Below, one piece after another: positions 42,604-51,636 of a DNA stretch of 64,000 nt. The stretch is from Streptomyces chartreusis. Lineage in GTDB: Bacteria > Actinomycetota > Actinomycetes > Streptomycetales > Streptomycetaceae. Where the stretch lies: positions 1,488,001 through 1,552,000 of the forward strand of contig NZ_CP023689.1 in the NCBI RefSeq assembly GCF_008704715.1. The letters are read 5' to 3'. Position 1 is the first letter of the stretch, and every line of letters begins with the position of its first letter. A program made the translations under genes and the position numbers. Below the pieces are notes generated by a model. It did not search any database. It was not told where the DNA came from and saw only the letters and a list, made by a program, of their open reading frames with translations.

Positions 42604-43779
42604 CTACGAGACCGGCGTACTGTCCGGCGCCGGAGCCACCGGCGGCCACGCCGGCCACCCCTCGGCGGGCGCCTGGGCGACCTCGCGCCACCACGGCGTC
42701 ACGGGCCCCAAGGAGGCCGGCTCGAAGGGCTCGCCGCAGCGCGGCGCCGCCATCGTGACCCCGGCCTTGTGCGTGGCCCGCATCATCCGCTCACCCGGCT
42801 CCGCCCACGGGTGCGGCGCCAGATTGAAGGTCCCCCAGTGGATGGGCAGCATGACGCCCGCGGTCGGGTCGCCGCCCTGAAGGTCGAGATGGGCCCGGAC
42901 GCCCTCGTCCGGCGTCATGTGGATGTCGGGCCAGAAGTCGGAGTAGGCGCCGACCTGGATCATCGTGGCGTCGAACGGGCCGTGCTCGGCGCCGATGTCC
43001 TTGAAGCCCTCGAAGTAGCCGGTGTCACCGCTGTGGTAGATCCGGTGCTCGTCGGAGGCCACGGTCCAGGACGCCCAGAGCGTGTGCTGGGTGTTGCGCA
43101 GTCCGCGGCCGCAGAAGTGGCGGGCCGGGGTGGCGGTCAGGGTGAGCCCGCCGACCTTGGTCGCCTCGTGCCAGTCCAGCTCGCGCAGCCGGTCGGCGGA
43201 CACGCCCCAGTGTTCGAGGTGGCCGCCGACGCCGAGCGGCACGGCGAAGACCGTGTCGGTGCCGGCCAGCGCCTTGATCGTCGGCATGTCGAGGTGGTCG
43301 TAGTGGTCGTGCGAGATGACGACGACGTCGACCGGGCCGAGCGCGGCGAGCGGCAGTGGCACGGGGTGCAGCCGCTTCGGCCCGGCGAAGGGGAACGGGG
43401 AGCATCGCTCGCCCCACACGGGATCGAAGAGGACCCGGTGGCCGTCGATCTCCGCGAGGATGCTGGAGTGCCCCATCCAGGTAATGCGCAGCCCCGTGGC
43501 GGGCGGCCTGGCCAGGTCGGCGTAGGTGGTGGGGTGCACCGGAATGGTGCCGTCCGGGGTCCGGCGGGGCCGGGACTCCTTGTCGAAGAAGACCTTGGCG
43601 AACTCCAGCATCGACCCGGAGGGCCTGGTGCGGGCCTCGCCCCCCGGGTTCTGGAACACCCCGTCCTTGAAGTGCGGTGATCTGCGGATACGCGCCATGC
43701 GCTCACCGCTCGGATCCACGCCGAAGGCCTCGGGCCGCAGGGCGCGCAACCCGGAGCTCGGGAATCGGAAACCGGCCAC
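42604..43779 (-). CDS. MBL-fold metallo-hydrolase (NAPE-PLD/UlaG-like)
   Basis: 391 residues with the metallo-beta-lactamase fold. Metal-binding motif SHDHYDHLD (HxHxDH), later ligands in PARHFCGRG and YHSGDTGYF, and MLPIHWGTF near the C-terminus. Sequence and length fit the NAPE-hydrolysing phospholipase D-like/outer-membrane-romA-like group, acting on phosphoester or lactone substrates. GTG at 43779 has GGAGG 4 bp upstream. Confidence 0.88.
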   Translation of the reverse strand: MAGFRFPSSGLRALRPEAFGVDPSGERMARIRRSPHFKDGVFQNPGGEARTRPSGSMLEFAKVFFDKESRPRRTPDGTIPVHPTTYADLARPPATGLRITWMGHSSILAEIDGHRVLFDPVWGERCSPFPFAGPKRLHPVPLPLAALGPVDVVVISHDHYDHLDMPTIKALAGTDTVFAVPLGVGGHLEHWGVSADRLRELDWHEATKVGGLTLTATPARHFCGRGLRNTQHTLWASWTVASDEHRIYHSGDTGYFEGFKDIGAEHGPFDATMIQVGAYSDFWPDIHMTPDEGVRAHLDLQGGDPTAGVMLPIHWGTFNLAPHPWAEPGERMMRATHKAGVTMAAPRCGEPFEPASLGPVTPWWREVAQAPAEGWPAWPPVAPAPDSTPVS

Positions 43780-43920
43780 GGTACCTCCAGCTGGATTCGG
43801 TGAGGAGTTCCATTATGGGCGGCCCGTCCGACACCCTCGGATCCCCCCTGGCCTGGAAGGGTCCCGTGACCCCCACGGCTCACCCCGCCGCTTCCGATCC
43901 ACGCAGATCAACCCGCCACA

Positions 43921-43949
43921 TTGACATGTCCCCACCCCCCTTCGATACT
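43921..43949 (+). promoter_or_regulatory. Sigma70-type (HrdB-like) promoter of the amino-acid dehydrogenase gene
   Basis: TTGACA (43921-43926) and GATACT (43944-43949) with a 17-bp spacer, about 100 bp upstream of the dehydrogenase start. Transcription would start near 43957. Confidence 0.65.
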
Positions 43950-44050
43950 GACTCCTCGTTCAGTAGCAGCACAGCCGCGCCTCGCCCTGGAAGCCCGTTC
44001 CAGGCCCCGGACCCCCGCTCCCGGGAGACGACCCCGACCCCGGAGACCCC

Positions 44051-45247
44051 ATGACCACCCCACCCGCCCCGACCACTCCCCTGCTGTCCCTGACCTGGAC
44101 CGACCACATCACCGGCCGTCAGGGCTTCCTGGTCGTCGACCGGCTGGTGCGCGGCGTGGCCAGCGGCGGGCTGCGGATGCGGCCGGGCTGCACGCTGGAG
44201 GAGGTCACGGGCCTCGCGCAGGGCATGAGCATGAAGGAGGCCCTGCACTACGACCCGGAGGCGCGGTACGTCCCCCTGGGCGGCGCCAAGGGCGGCATCG
44301 ACTGCGATCCCCGGGACCCGGAGGCGTACGGGCTGCTGGTGCGCTACCTGCGGAGCATGCGGCCGTACATCGAGAACTTCTGGACCACCGGCGAGGACCT
44401 CGGTCTCGCCCAGGACGTGGTCGACCGGGCGGCGGTCGAGGCGGGGCTCGTCTCGTCGGTCCAGGCCGTGTATCCGCTGCTCGACGACGAGGTGGGTGCC
44501 CGGCGGCGGCTCGCGGAGGCGTTCGCGGTCGAGGTCGACGGCATCGGGCTGGACGAGCTGGTCGGCGGCTGCGGGGTCGCGGAGTCGGTGCTGACCGCGC
44601 TGGACCGGGCCGGCGTGCCGTACTGGAGGACGCGCGTCGCCGTGCAGGGTCTGGGGACCATGGGAGGTGCGACGGCTCGTTTCCTCACGCGCGCGGGGCT
44701 CACCGTCGTGGCCGTAGCCGACATCAAGGGCACGATCGCCAATCCGGCCGGGCTCGACGTCGAGAGCCTGCTGGCGGCACGCGACGCCTACGGCACCGTC
44801 GACCGGGCCGTGCTGCGTCCCGGGGACCGCGAGCTGCCGGGCGACGCCTGGCTGTCGACCGAGGCGGAGGTGCTGGTGCCGGCGGCCGTGTCGTACGTGA
44901 TCGACGGCGCGAACCAGGGCCGCGTCACCGCGCGTTGGATCGCCGAGGCGGCCAACATGCCCGTACGGCCCGACGCTGAGGCGCTGCTGGCCGCCCGGGG
45001 CGTCACCGTGCTGCCGGACGTCGTGGTCAACTCGGGTACGAACGCCTGGTGGTGGTGGACGCTGTTCGGGGACATCGCCCCGGACGCGGACGAGGCGTTC
45101 GCCCACACAAGGCGTTCGATGCGCGCCCTGACCGACCTCACGCTGGCGCGTGCCGAGGCGGACGGGACGGCTCCGCGGGCCGCCGCGCACGCCATCGCGG
45201 CGGACCGGCTGCCGTTGATCACCGAACGGTTCGGCTGGCACCGGTGA
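44051..45247 (+). CDS. Glu/Leu/Phe/Val dehydrogenase family protein
   Basis: 398 residues of the amino-acid dehydrogenase superfamily. The N-terminal domain carries the catalytic Lys in VPLGGAKGGIDCDP (about residue 80) and GGLRMRPGCTLEEV; the C-terminal Rossmann domain has VAVQGLGTMGGATARFL and EAANMPVRPDAEALL. It is not the canonical valine dehydrogenase length (about 364), so oxidative deamination of a branched or aromatic amino acid is likely but the preferred substrate is open. Followed 67 bp later by a TetR gene on the same strand. Confidence 0.88.
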   Translation: MTTPPAPTTPLLSLTWTDHITGRQGFLVVDRLVRGVASGGLRMRPGCTLEEVTGLAQGMSMKEALHYDPEARYVPLGGAKGGIDCDPRDPEAYGLLVRYLRSMRPYIENFWTTGEDLGLAQDVVDRAAVEAGLVSSVQAVYPLLDDEVGARRRLAEAFAVEVDGIGLDELVGGCGVAESVLTALDRAGVPYWRTRVAVQGLGTMGGATARFLTRAGLTVVAVADIKGTIANPAGLDVESLLAARDAYGTVDRAVLRPGDRELPGDAWLSTEAEVLVPAAVSYVIDGANQGRVTARWIAEAANMPVRPDAEALLAARGVTVLPDVVVNSGTNAWWWWTLFGDIAPDADEAFAHTRRSMRALTDLTLARAEADGTAPRAAAHAIAADRLPLITERFGWHR

Positions 45248-45314
45248 CGGCCGTCGCGGGGCCCGGCCGGACCTGGCCAGGGAACGGCCGGTGACGAGGC
45301 TTTAGGGTGACGAC

Positions 45315-45917
45315 GTGGCAAGAGTGCGGTTGAGCGTGGCGGAACGGCGTGAGGAGTTGCTGAGCGCCGCCGTCGAGCAGATAGAGGCGCGGGGCGTGGC
45401 GGCGGTGAGGATCGCCGACGTGGCCTCGGTGCTCGGCGTGAGCAACGCGCTGGTGCTGTATCACTTCGACACCAAGGAGAAGCTCGTCGCGGCCGCGTTC
45501 ACCCATGCGGCCGAAGGCGACCTGGCCCATCTGCGCCGGCTCCTCGGACGCCGTACGACGGCGCTGCGGCGGCTGCGGGCTGCCGTGCGCTGGTACGCGC
45601 CGACCGGTCAGGCCAAGGGCTGGCGGCTGTGGATCGAGGGCTGGGCGGCAGCGCTGCGCGAACCCGCGCTCCAGGAGGTCACCCGGGACCTCGACCGGCA
45701 GTGGAAGGGGGCCATCGCCGAGGTGATCGTCGAGGGCGTCGCCGCCGGCGAGTTTCCCTGCCCGGACCCCGCCGGCACGGCCCTGCGCCTGACGGCCCTG
45801 CTAGACGGGCTCGCCGTACAGCTGACGTCGTACCCGGGCGCGATCTCACGCACGCGTGCCCAGGACTGGGTGGACGAGGCGCTCGCCCGGGAACTCGGGC
45901 TGGAGCGGAGGCGTTGA
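45315..45917 (+). CDS. TetR-family regulator (BetI-like C-terminal domain)
   Basis: 200 residues. HTH: RREELLSAAVEQIEARGVAAVRIADVASVLGVSNALVLYHFDTKEKLVAAAF. The C-terminal helices (LWIEGWAAALREPALQEVTRDLDRQWKGAIAEVI) resemble the BetI/TetR_C_39-type ligand domain. GTG at 45315. It may control the adjacent amino-acid dehydrogenase gene. Confidence 0.9.
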   Translation: MARVRLSVAERREELLSAAVEQIEARGVAAVRIADVASVLGVSNALVLYHFDTKEKLVAAAFTHAAEGDLAHLRRLLGRRTTALRRLRAAVRWYAPTGQAKGWRLWIEGWAAALREPALQEVTRDLDRQWKGAIAEVIVEGVAAGEFPCPDPAGTALRLTALLDGLAVQLTSYPGAISRTRAQDWVDEALARELGLERRR

Positions 45918-45975
45918 CGGCGTCGAACCGGTGAGGCCGTATGTGATGCGAGCACATGTGGTGTGACCACATACG

Positions 45976-46012
45976 TCCGGGCCGCACCGATCGACCATCG
46001 GTACGGCCCGGA
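45976..46012. terminator. Bidirectional terminator between TetR and SGNH hydrolase genes
   Basis: TCCGGGCCG (45976-45984) pairs with CGGCCCGGA (46004-46012), and ACCGAT (45986-45991) pairs with ATCGGT (45997-46002), giving an extended hairpin between convergent genes. A further CGTATGTG/CACATACG repeat lies just to the left. Confidence 0.8.
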
Positions 46013-46026
46013 GCAGCGATTCGCCC

Positions 46027-46845
46027 TCAAGCCACCGCTCGGATCCGCATCTTGATGTCGTCCGGGGACAGCGCGCCCTTGGCCGTCACATGGTCGCCCG
46101 ACGACTCGCCGCGCAGTCGCCGGCCGATCCACGGCACCAGGTACTCGCGTGCCCAGTGGACGTCGTCCCGGCGGACCTCGAGGGTGCCGCGGGGCGGGAG
46201 CGGCGGCCAGGGCTGGTCCGGGTCGGCGGGGATCTCCAGGCCGAGGACCTGGCCCGCGCGGAGCGCCACGCGCGTGTGCCCCTCGGGAGAAAGGTGGAGC
46301 CGGTCGTCGTCCCAGGCGCGGCGGTCCTGAACGGTCTTCAGGGACCACAGGTCGAGCACCGGACAGCCGTACCGGTCGGCGATGGCCCGCACATGTCCGT
46401 TGTACGTGGCGATCTTGCCGCGCAGATGCTTCAGCACGGGCACGCCGCGGGTGTCGAAGCCGGTCGTCACCATGACGGTGCCGACGGCCGAGGTGAGCCG
46501 GACGATCGCCCGCTCGAAGCGCTCGGCGACCTCGTCTGGGTCGGTTCCGGGTCGGATGATGTCGTTGCCGCCCGCACAGAACGAGACCAGGTCCGGGGCC
46601 AGTTCGGCGGCCTTCGGGAGCTGGTACTCGATGATCTGGTCGAGCAGTTTGCCGCGTACGGCGAGGTTCGTGTAGTTGAAGTCGCCCTCGGGGCGCCGGT
46701 CCGCGAGCAGGACCGCGAACCGGTCGGCCCAGCCGACGAACGCGCCGTCGGGGCCGGGGTCGCCGACGCCCTCGGTGAAGCTGTCCCCCACCGCAACGTA
46801 CGACCCGATCACTGCACTGCTGTCACTCTTCGAATCGTCTGCCAC
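46027..46845 (-). CDS. SGNH/GDSL-family hydrolase
   Basis: 272 residues with the SGNH blocks: nucleophile Ser in VAVGDSFTEG (block I), Gly in NLAVRG, Asn in CAGGNDI (block III) and Asp/His in DRLHLSPEGH (block V). No signal peptide is seen, so it is likely cytoplasmic. Esterase, lipase or acyl-hydrolase activity is expected. GTG at 46845. The AT-richer region 46860-46980 upstream probably holds its promoter. Confidence 0.88.
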   Translation of the reverse strand: MADDSKSDSSAVIGSYVAVGDSFTEGVGDPGPDGAFVGWADRFAVLLADRRPEGDFNYTNLAVRGKLLDQIIEYQLPKAAELAPDLVSFCAGGNDIIRPGTDPDEVAERFERAIVRLTSAVGTVMVTTGFDTRGVPVLKHLRGKIATYNGHVRAIADRYGCPVLDLWSLKTVQDRRAWDDDRLHLSPEGHTRVALRAGQVLGLEIPADPDQPWPPLPPRGTLEVRRDDVHWAREYLVPWIGRRLRGESSGDHVTAKGALSPDDIKMRIRAVA

Positions 46846-46982
46846 ATCGGCCCATGATTCACCTTCGAATGTGACCTACGCGACCGTAGGAAAGGGTTGA
46901 CGATCGGTGAGATAAGCCACTCCTAAAGTGTTCACCAAACGTGGAATAACCCTTTGAACAGGGGTGTTGTGGGCGCAACATA

Positions 46983-47020
46983 CCGAAGGCCGGACCCGGG
47001 GATCGGGGTCCGGCCTTCGG
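46983..47020. terminator. 15-bp terminator after the M23 peptidase gene
   Basis: CCGAAGGCCGGACCC (46983-46997) and GGGTCCGGCCTTCGG (47006-47020) pair perfectly around an 8-base loop, 38 bp beyond the stop of the minus-strand peptidase gene. Confidence 0.88.
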
Positions 47021-47057
47021 CCGTGTGTCAGGCAGGTGGTTCTGGCGTGGCGCCGCG

Positions 47058-47987
47058 TCAGCCGATGGCGACACCCTTGGCGCGCAGGTAGGCGACCGGG
47101 TCCACGTCCGAGCCGTAGTCCGGCGTGGTGCGGATCTCGAAGTGCAGGTGCGGGCCGGTGACGTTGCCGGTCGCGCCGGAGAGGCCGATCTGCTGGCCCG
47201 CGGTCACGGTCTGGCCGCTGGAGACCGAGAGCGAGGACAGGTGGGCGTACTGGGCGTAGTAACCGTCGGCGAGCTGGATGACGACCTGGTTGCCGTACGC
47301 GCCGCCCCAGCCGGCCGAGACGACGGTGCCCGCGCCGACCGCCTTCAGCGGGGTGCCGGTGGCGGCGGCGAAGTCGACGCCGGTGTGGTAGCCGCTGGAC
47401 CACATGCTGCCCGCGACCTTGTAGCCGGTGCCGAGGGAGGCGCCGGACAGCGGGGCGGAGAAGCCGTTGACGGTGCTGGTGGTCTCGGCGGCCGCGGTCG
47501 CCTTCTTCGGCGCGGCGGGCTTCGCGGCGGACGAGTCCTTCGCGGACGACTTGGACGCCGAAGAGGGCTTGGAGGGCGACGACTTGGGGGCGGTCGTCGC
47601 GGCCTTCTTGCCGCCGACGGCGAGCTTGAGACCCGGGTGGATCAGCGACGGGTCGGAGCCGACGGCCTCACGGTTGTCGGCGTAGAGCTTCTTCCAGCCA
47701 CCGCTGACGTTCTGCTCGTCGGCGATCTTCGAAAGGTAATCGCCGACCTTCACCGAATAGGTCCGCACGTCCGCCTTCTTCTGGGCGGCCTTCTTGTCGG
47801 CGGCCTTCTGGCCGGCGATCGGAAGGGACTGAACGGCCTTTTCCGAAACGGACTGCGAGGGAGCGGCGTGGGCGCCGGTGGCTCCCATGAGGGGAAGAGC
47901 GAGAGCGGCGCCACCGGTTCCGGCGACGGCGATGGAGCGGGTGAAGCGCAGGGACTTCGGACGGCGATGCTTACCCTTCGCGGGCAT
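47058..47987 (-). CDS. Secreted LysM/M23 peptidoglycan endopeptidase
   Basis: 309 residues. A basic signal peptide (KGKHRRPKSLRF, hydrophobic core, GAHA-A) leads to a LysM domain at about 74-125 (RTYSVKVGDYLSKIADEQNV, IHPGLKLAVGG), a Lys/Ser/Ala linker and a C-terminal M23 (lysostaphin-like) domain. Zinc ligands are in HTGVDF and GPHLHFEIR. It should cut peptidoglycan cross-bridges during growth or spore germination. Expression is probably controlled by the c-di-AMP riboswitch in its leader. Confidence 0.95.
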   Translation of the reverse strand: MPAKGKHRRPKSLRFTRSIAVAGTGGAALALPLMGATGAHAAPSQSVSEKAVQSLPIAGQKAADKKAAQKKADVRTYSVKVGDYLSKIADEQNVSGGWKKLYADNREAVGSDPSLIHPGLKLAVGGKKAATTAPKSSPSKPSSASKSSAKDSSAAKPAAPKKATAAAETTSTVNGFSAPLSGASLGTGYKVAGSMWSSGYHTGVDFAAATGTPLKAVGAGTVVSAGWGGAYGNQVVIQLADGYYAQYAHLSSLSVSSGQTVTAGQQIGLSGATGNVTGPHLHFEIRTTPDYGSDVDPVAYLRAKGVAIG

Positions 47988-48000
47988 GACGAATTCCTCT

Positions 48001-48152
48001 CCGGCGCCTGCGAGGTGAGCTGTCGGGTGCGGGCTGGAGATGCCCGGCCGCGCCGTGGCGCGACTTGACCCCTAGCCGTTCCGGAGACCGGAACAGGCGG
48101 TTGTACCTGTGGGTCCCCCGCTCCTGCCGTGCACGGGTGAGTTTGCGCGGAA
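48001..48152 (-). ncRNA. ydaO-type c-di-AMP riboswitch in the M23 peptidase leader
   Basis: Read on the minus strand, the leader carries the conserved ydaO blocks in order: CGCGCAAACTC near the 5' end, CGGGGGACCCA (48120-48110), an internal CCGTTCCGG-like hairpin, GGGGTCAAGTCG (48072-48061), GGGCATCTCC, and the closing CCCGACAGCTCACCTCGCAG (48025-48006). It ends 13 bp before the start codon. In streptomycetes this class controls cell-wall hydrolases such as RpfA, switching expression off when c-di-AMP is high. Boundaries are approximate. Confidence 0.85.
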
Positions 48153-48456
48153 TCCGAGCGGCGGCAGGATTGGGCGTCCGTCCGGATTGGTGGCGAACGT
48201 AAGCGAGGAAGACGCATGGGAACAAGTGAGAGGTTCCGTCCGAATGCGTTCCTGTTGATCCCTTGTGGGAATTAGCCGTCACCGTGCGTGAAATATGGGA
48301 CTGTCGTCCGACTCAAAGCCCCTTGAAAAGCCTATGAATTACGTGGACATGACGGGCGACGCACCGTCACGGCTATGACGCTCCTCACGTGACACTGCTC
48401 CAGCTTTCTTTATTGCAGAGCGAGTTGGAATGAAGACGCCAATTCGGACAGATCAC
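48153..48456. other. Intergenic region upstream of the riboswitch, no gene seen
   Basis: Contains the presumed promoter of the M23 peptidase transcript and the 3' end region of the alpha-galactosidase unit. It is slightly AT-richer than its surroundings (for example 48290-48440). No coding frame or strong hairpin is recognised. Confidence 0.5.
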
Positions 48457-50526
48457 CTAGATGCGACGGAGGCGAATAACTGCCGCATCGAGGTCACCCT
48501 TCAAGCCGGCCCGCAGTCCGTGATGCACCAATACGGCCCCTCGGTGAATTTCGCCCGTTTCAAGGCATTGATACGCAGCTGTCGGATCCAGACCCCGCAG
48601 CCGGAGCGCCGGAAGAGGCTCGCCGTAGCTCTGCGCCTGGAGCCAGGCCAGAACGACCGTTTCGCCCCCGAGCACGTACTGCACCGCGCTCAGCCCGCCC
48701 CGCGGAGGCCGCAACCGGTACAGGTCGCCGCGCTGCACCAGGGGCCGGATCTCCTTGTAGAGCGTCACCCACTCCCCGGCCTCGGCGAGCTCCTCCTCGG
48801 TCCACCGCGCGAGGTCGCCGCCGACCCCGAGCACCCCGGCCATCGCGCTCACGAAGCGGAAGCGCAGCGAGCTGGCACGGTGGTTGAGCATGGCGTTCGG
48901 GCTGTCGGTGACCCAGGCGGCCATGGCCCGGGCCGGGTGGATCTGGCTGAAGCCGTGCTGGATGGCGAGCCGGTCGAGCGGGTCGGTGTTGTCCGAGGTC
49001 CACACCTGGTCCGTACGGCCGAGCACGCCGAGGTCGATGCGCCCGCCGCCGCCCGAGCAGGACTCGAAGGCGACGCCGGGGTGAGCGGCGCGCAGCCGGT
49101 CCAGCAGGTCGTACAGGGCACGCACATGGTCGACCCACAGGCGCTGCGGATACGCCTCACCGGGCCAGCCGGCGTCGCTGAAGCAGCGGTTGAAGTCCCA
49201 CTTCACATAGTCGATCGGAGCGCTGGAGAGCAGCCCGTCGAGCCGCTCCCAGAGGTACTCCCGGACGTCGTCGCGGGCGAGGTTCAGCACCAGCTGATTG
49301 CGAAATTCCGTCCGCTTTCGTCCCGATTGATACTGAATCCAATCAGGATGTGCGCGATACAGCTCACTGTCAGGATTGACCATTTCCGGCTCGACCCAGA
49401 TGCCGAACTGCATGCCGAGCGCGTGCACGTACTCGGCGAGCGGCTTGAGGCCGGAGGGGAAGCGGTCGGGGTTGGGCGTCCAGTCGCCGAGCCCGGCGCG
49501 GTCGCTGGTGCGCGTCCCGAACCAGCCGTCGTCGACCACGAACAGCTCGACGCCGATGGCCGCGGCCCGCCGCGCGAGGAGGCTCTGCTGCTCCTCGGAG
49601 ATGTCGAACTCGGTCGCTTCCCAGGAGTTGAACAGCACCGGCCGGTCCTGATCGGCGTCCGGGATCACATACGCGCGCTGGTACGCGTGCCAGGCGCGGC
49701 TCGCCCCGCCGAAGCCGCCGTCGCTCCAGAGGCCGGCGAAGACGGGCGTGGTGAAGGTCTCCCCCGCGGTCAGCCGCAGCAGGCCCGAGTCGTCGTACCC
49801 GGCGCCGCCGGCGACCTGCACGCGCGCGTCCGGGAGTTGGGCCACGGCGATCCGCCAGGACCCGGACCAGCCGAGGGCGCAGCCGTAGACCTCGCCACGC
49901 TCCTCGGTGGCGTCCGTGTCGAGCGCGACCCACGGCAGGTGCTGGTGTCCGGTGTGCCCGCGGCGGCTGCCGATGACCTTCTCGCCGTAGGTGAGCGGGG
50001 CCTGCGCAAGCCGTGACTCGGCGCCCCAGCGGCCGTGCAGCTGCGACAGCCGCCAGCCCTCCCGGTCGGGCAGGGTCCAGGCCGCGGAGTCGGCGCGCAG
50101 CAGTTCCAGGTCGGCCCCCCGGTTGTCCAGGGTCACCCAGCGCTCGACGACGTCCCCGCGCATCCGGTAGTGCAGCGTGACGTTCAGTCCGCCGTCACGG
50201 AAGCGCAACCGCAGTTCGTCACCCTCGGAGTCGTGGCGCTCGAAGTTCCACTCGGTGCCGCGCCGCTCGTCGGTGCGCACGGACAGGGCGGGCCGCACGA
50301 AGCGGGGGCCGCCCTCGACGGGGTACTCCTCGCGTCCGTCGAGCGGGGACTCGAAGGGCCAGTACTCCGGCAGCGGGCGCACGGCGAGGGCCTCGGCGTC
50401 GGCGAGTCCGATCCGCGGTCCCCAGTGGAGGTGCAGCAGTTCGTCGCCGCCGGTCAGGTGGAGGGCGTAACTGCTGGTCGGCCCGGAGAGGAGCCACGTA
50501 CGGCCGTTGTCGGAGATCTCCAGCAT
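48457..50526 (-). CDS. GH36 alpha-galactosidase
   Basis: 689 residues, normal for GH36. N-terminal beta-supersandwich domain (to about 320), then a catalytic barrel: FNSWEATEFDISEE, FVVDDGWFGTR, WVEPEMVNPDSEL, nucleophile Asp in DYVKWDFNR, ESCSGGGGRID and acid/base Asp in VWTSDNTD. It hydrolyses alpha-1,6-galactosides such as melibiose or raffinose, likely in the cytoplasm since no signal peptide is seen. ATG at 50526 follows GTGGGGG. A stretch of about 95 bp inside the barrel coding region has markedly lower GC than the rest. Confidence 0.93.
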   Translation of the reverse strand: MLEISDNGRTWLLSGPTSSYALHLTGGDELLHLHWGPRIGLADAEALAVRPLPEYWPFESPLDGREEYPVEGGPRFVRPALSVRTDERRGTEWNFERHDSEGDELRLRFRDGGLNVTLHYRMRGDVVERWVTLDNRGADLELLRADSAAWTLPDREGWRLSQLHGRWGAESRLAQAPLTYGEKVIGSRRGHTGHQHLPWVALDTDATEERGEVYGCALGWSGSWRIAVAQLPDARVQVAGGAGYDDSGLLRLTAGETFTTPVFAGLWSDGGFGGASRAWHAYQRAYVIPDADQDRPVLFNSWEATEFDISEEQQSLLARRAAAIGVELFVVDDGWFGTRTSDRAGLGDWTPNPDRFPSGLKPLAEYVHALGMQFGIWVEPEMVNPDSELYRAHPDWIQYQSGRKRTEFRNQLVLNLARDDVREYLWERLDGLLSSAPIDYVKWDFNRCFSDAGWPGEAYPQRLWVDHVRALYDLLDRLRAAHPGVAFESCSGGGGRIDLGVLGRTDQVWTSDNTDPLDRLAIQHGFSQIHPARAMAAWVTDSPNAMLNHRASSLRFRFVSAMAGVLGVGGDLARWTEEELAEAGEWVTLYKEIRPLVQRGDLYRLRPPRGGLSAVQYVLGGETVVLAWLQAQSYGEPLPALRLRGLDPTAAYQCLETGEIHRGAVLVHHGLRAGLKGDLDAAVIRLRRI

Positions 50527-50706
50527 CAAGCCCCCACAGAGACGAACAGGTGCGATCAAGTACCAACATCATCAAGGGCCGCGAGGCTCCGAGGCAACGC
50601 CTGTGGACAACTCATTGCCTCAGGAATCCATGTCGTATGGTCGAGAGCGCACCCCGTCGGCCGCATCGCCGAGCCGCGCCGCCGGGGCTGACTGGGAGGA
50701 GCCCCC

Positions 50707-51504
50707 GTGACGCAGCAGATCCCGTCTACCGAGCCCGAACTGGCGGGCGTTCGCAACTTCCGTGATGTGGGCGGCCTGCCCACCGTGGACGGACGACGGG
50801 TGCGGCACGGAGTGCTGTTCCGCAGCGGCCACCTCGCGCACGCGACGGCCGAGGACGCCGACTTCCTCGGCACGCTGGGGCTGCACACGATCTTCGACTT
50901 CCGCAACGCCGCCGACCAGAAGCTCGAAGGACCGGACGTCGCGCTGCCAGGTGTGCGCAACGTCAACCTGCCGCTCTCCGACCCGGCGGACGGCGCGGAG
51001 TTCTGGAAGATGGTCCGGGACGGCGACCTCGACCAGCTGCGCGGGATCCTGTCGGACGGCAAGGGCGCGAACCGGATGATCGTCTCCTACCGCTCGATCA
51101 TCAAGGAGCGCACCGGCGAGCACTCCCAGGTGCTGCACTCGCTCGCCGAGGACAGCATCCCGGCGCTGATGCACTGCGCGGCCGGCAAGGACCGCGCGGG
51201 TCTGTCCATTGCCGTGACACTGCTGGCCCTCGGCGTCGAGCGTGAGGCCATCGTCGCCGACTACCTGGAGTCCAACGCCAAGCACCGCCGCTACAAGGTG
51301 CGGCGCAACGGCAGCGACGCCTCCGCCTACTCACCCGAGGTGATGGAGCTGCTCAGCCCGCTGTTCGACGCGCGGGCCGAGTATCTGACGGCTGCCTTCG
51401 AGACCATCGAGGAGACGTGGGGCGGCGTCGACACCTATCTGGAGCAGGGTCTGCGGCTGAGCCCCGAGTCCCGGGACCGGCTGCGGGAGCGGCTGCTCGA
51501 CTGA
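50707..51504 (+). CDS. Tyrosine phosphatase family protein (Y_phosphatase3)
   Basis: 265 residues of the PtpB-like dual-specificity/tyrosine phosphatase family. Opening motif VRNFRDVGGLPTVDGRRVRHGVLFRSG and the P-loop HCAAGKDRAG with nucleophile Cys157 and Arg163. It would dephosphorylate phosphotyrosine or phosphoinositides. GTG at 50707 is preceded by GGGAGGAG. It stands alone between divergent and convergent neighbours. Confidence 0.92.
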   Translation: MTQQIPSTEPELAGVRNFRDVGGLPTVDGRRVRHGVLFRSGHLAHATAEDADFLGTLGLHTIFDFRNAADQKLEGPDVALPGVRNVNLPLSDPADGAEFWKMVRDGDLDQLRGILSDGKGANRMIVSYRSIIKERTGEHSQVLHSLAEDSIPALMHCAAGKDRAGLSIAVTLLALGVEREAIVADYLESNAKHRRYKVRRNGSDASAYSPEVMELLSPLFDARAEYLTAAFETIEETWGGVDTYLEQGLRLSPESRDRLRERLLD

Positions 51505-51516
51505 CGCCGCGTCCGG

Positions 51517-51636
51517 CTACTTCGCGCCCGCCTCGAACAGGAAGTAGACGAAGGCGGCGAAGACGTGCCCCACCGCGATGTAGATGATGAGCCGCACCCA
51601 CAGGGCACGCGGGAACTTCTCCTCGATGTTGCTCAT
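51517..51636 (-). CDS. 39-residue single-span membrane protein (DUF6126-like)
   Basis: A short N-terminus (MSNIEEKFPRALWVR) is followed by one transmembrane helix (LIIYIAVGHVFAAFVYFLF) and EAGAK. The start codon overlaps the stop of the XRE-cupin gene (ATGA), so translation is coupled. The same regulator/tiny-protein pair sits beside hopanoid genes in other streptomycetes (from memory, SCO6770-SCO6771). Function unknown. Confidence 0.8.
   Translation of the reverse strand: MSNIEEKFPRALWVRLIIYIAVGHVFAAFVYFLFEAGAK

Noticed and set aside
45942..45975. CACATGTGGTGTG repeats as a separate operator for TetR
   Set aside because: They sit after the TetR stop between convergent genes and next to a strong hairpin; a termination structure is the simpler reading.
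48430..50016. Plus-strand frame of 528 codons opposite the alpha-galactosidase
   Set aside because: It has no recognisable domain and lies antisense to a well-conserved GH36 gene.
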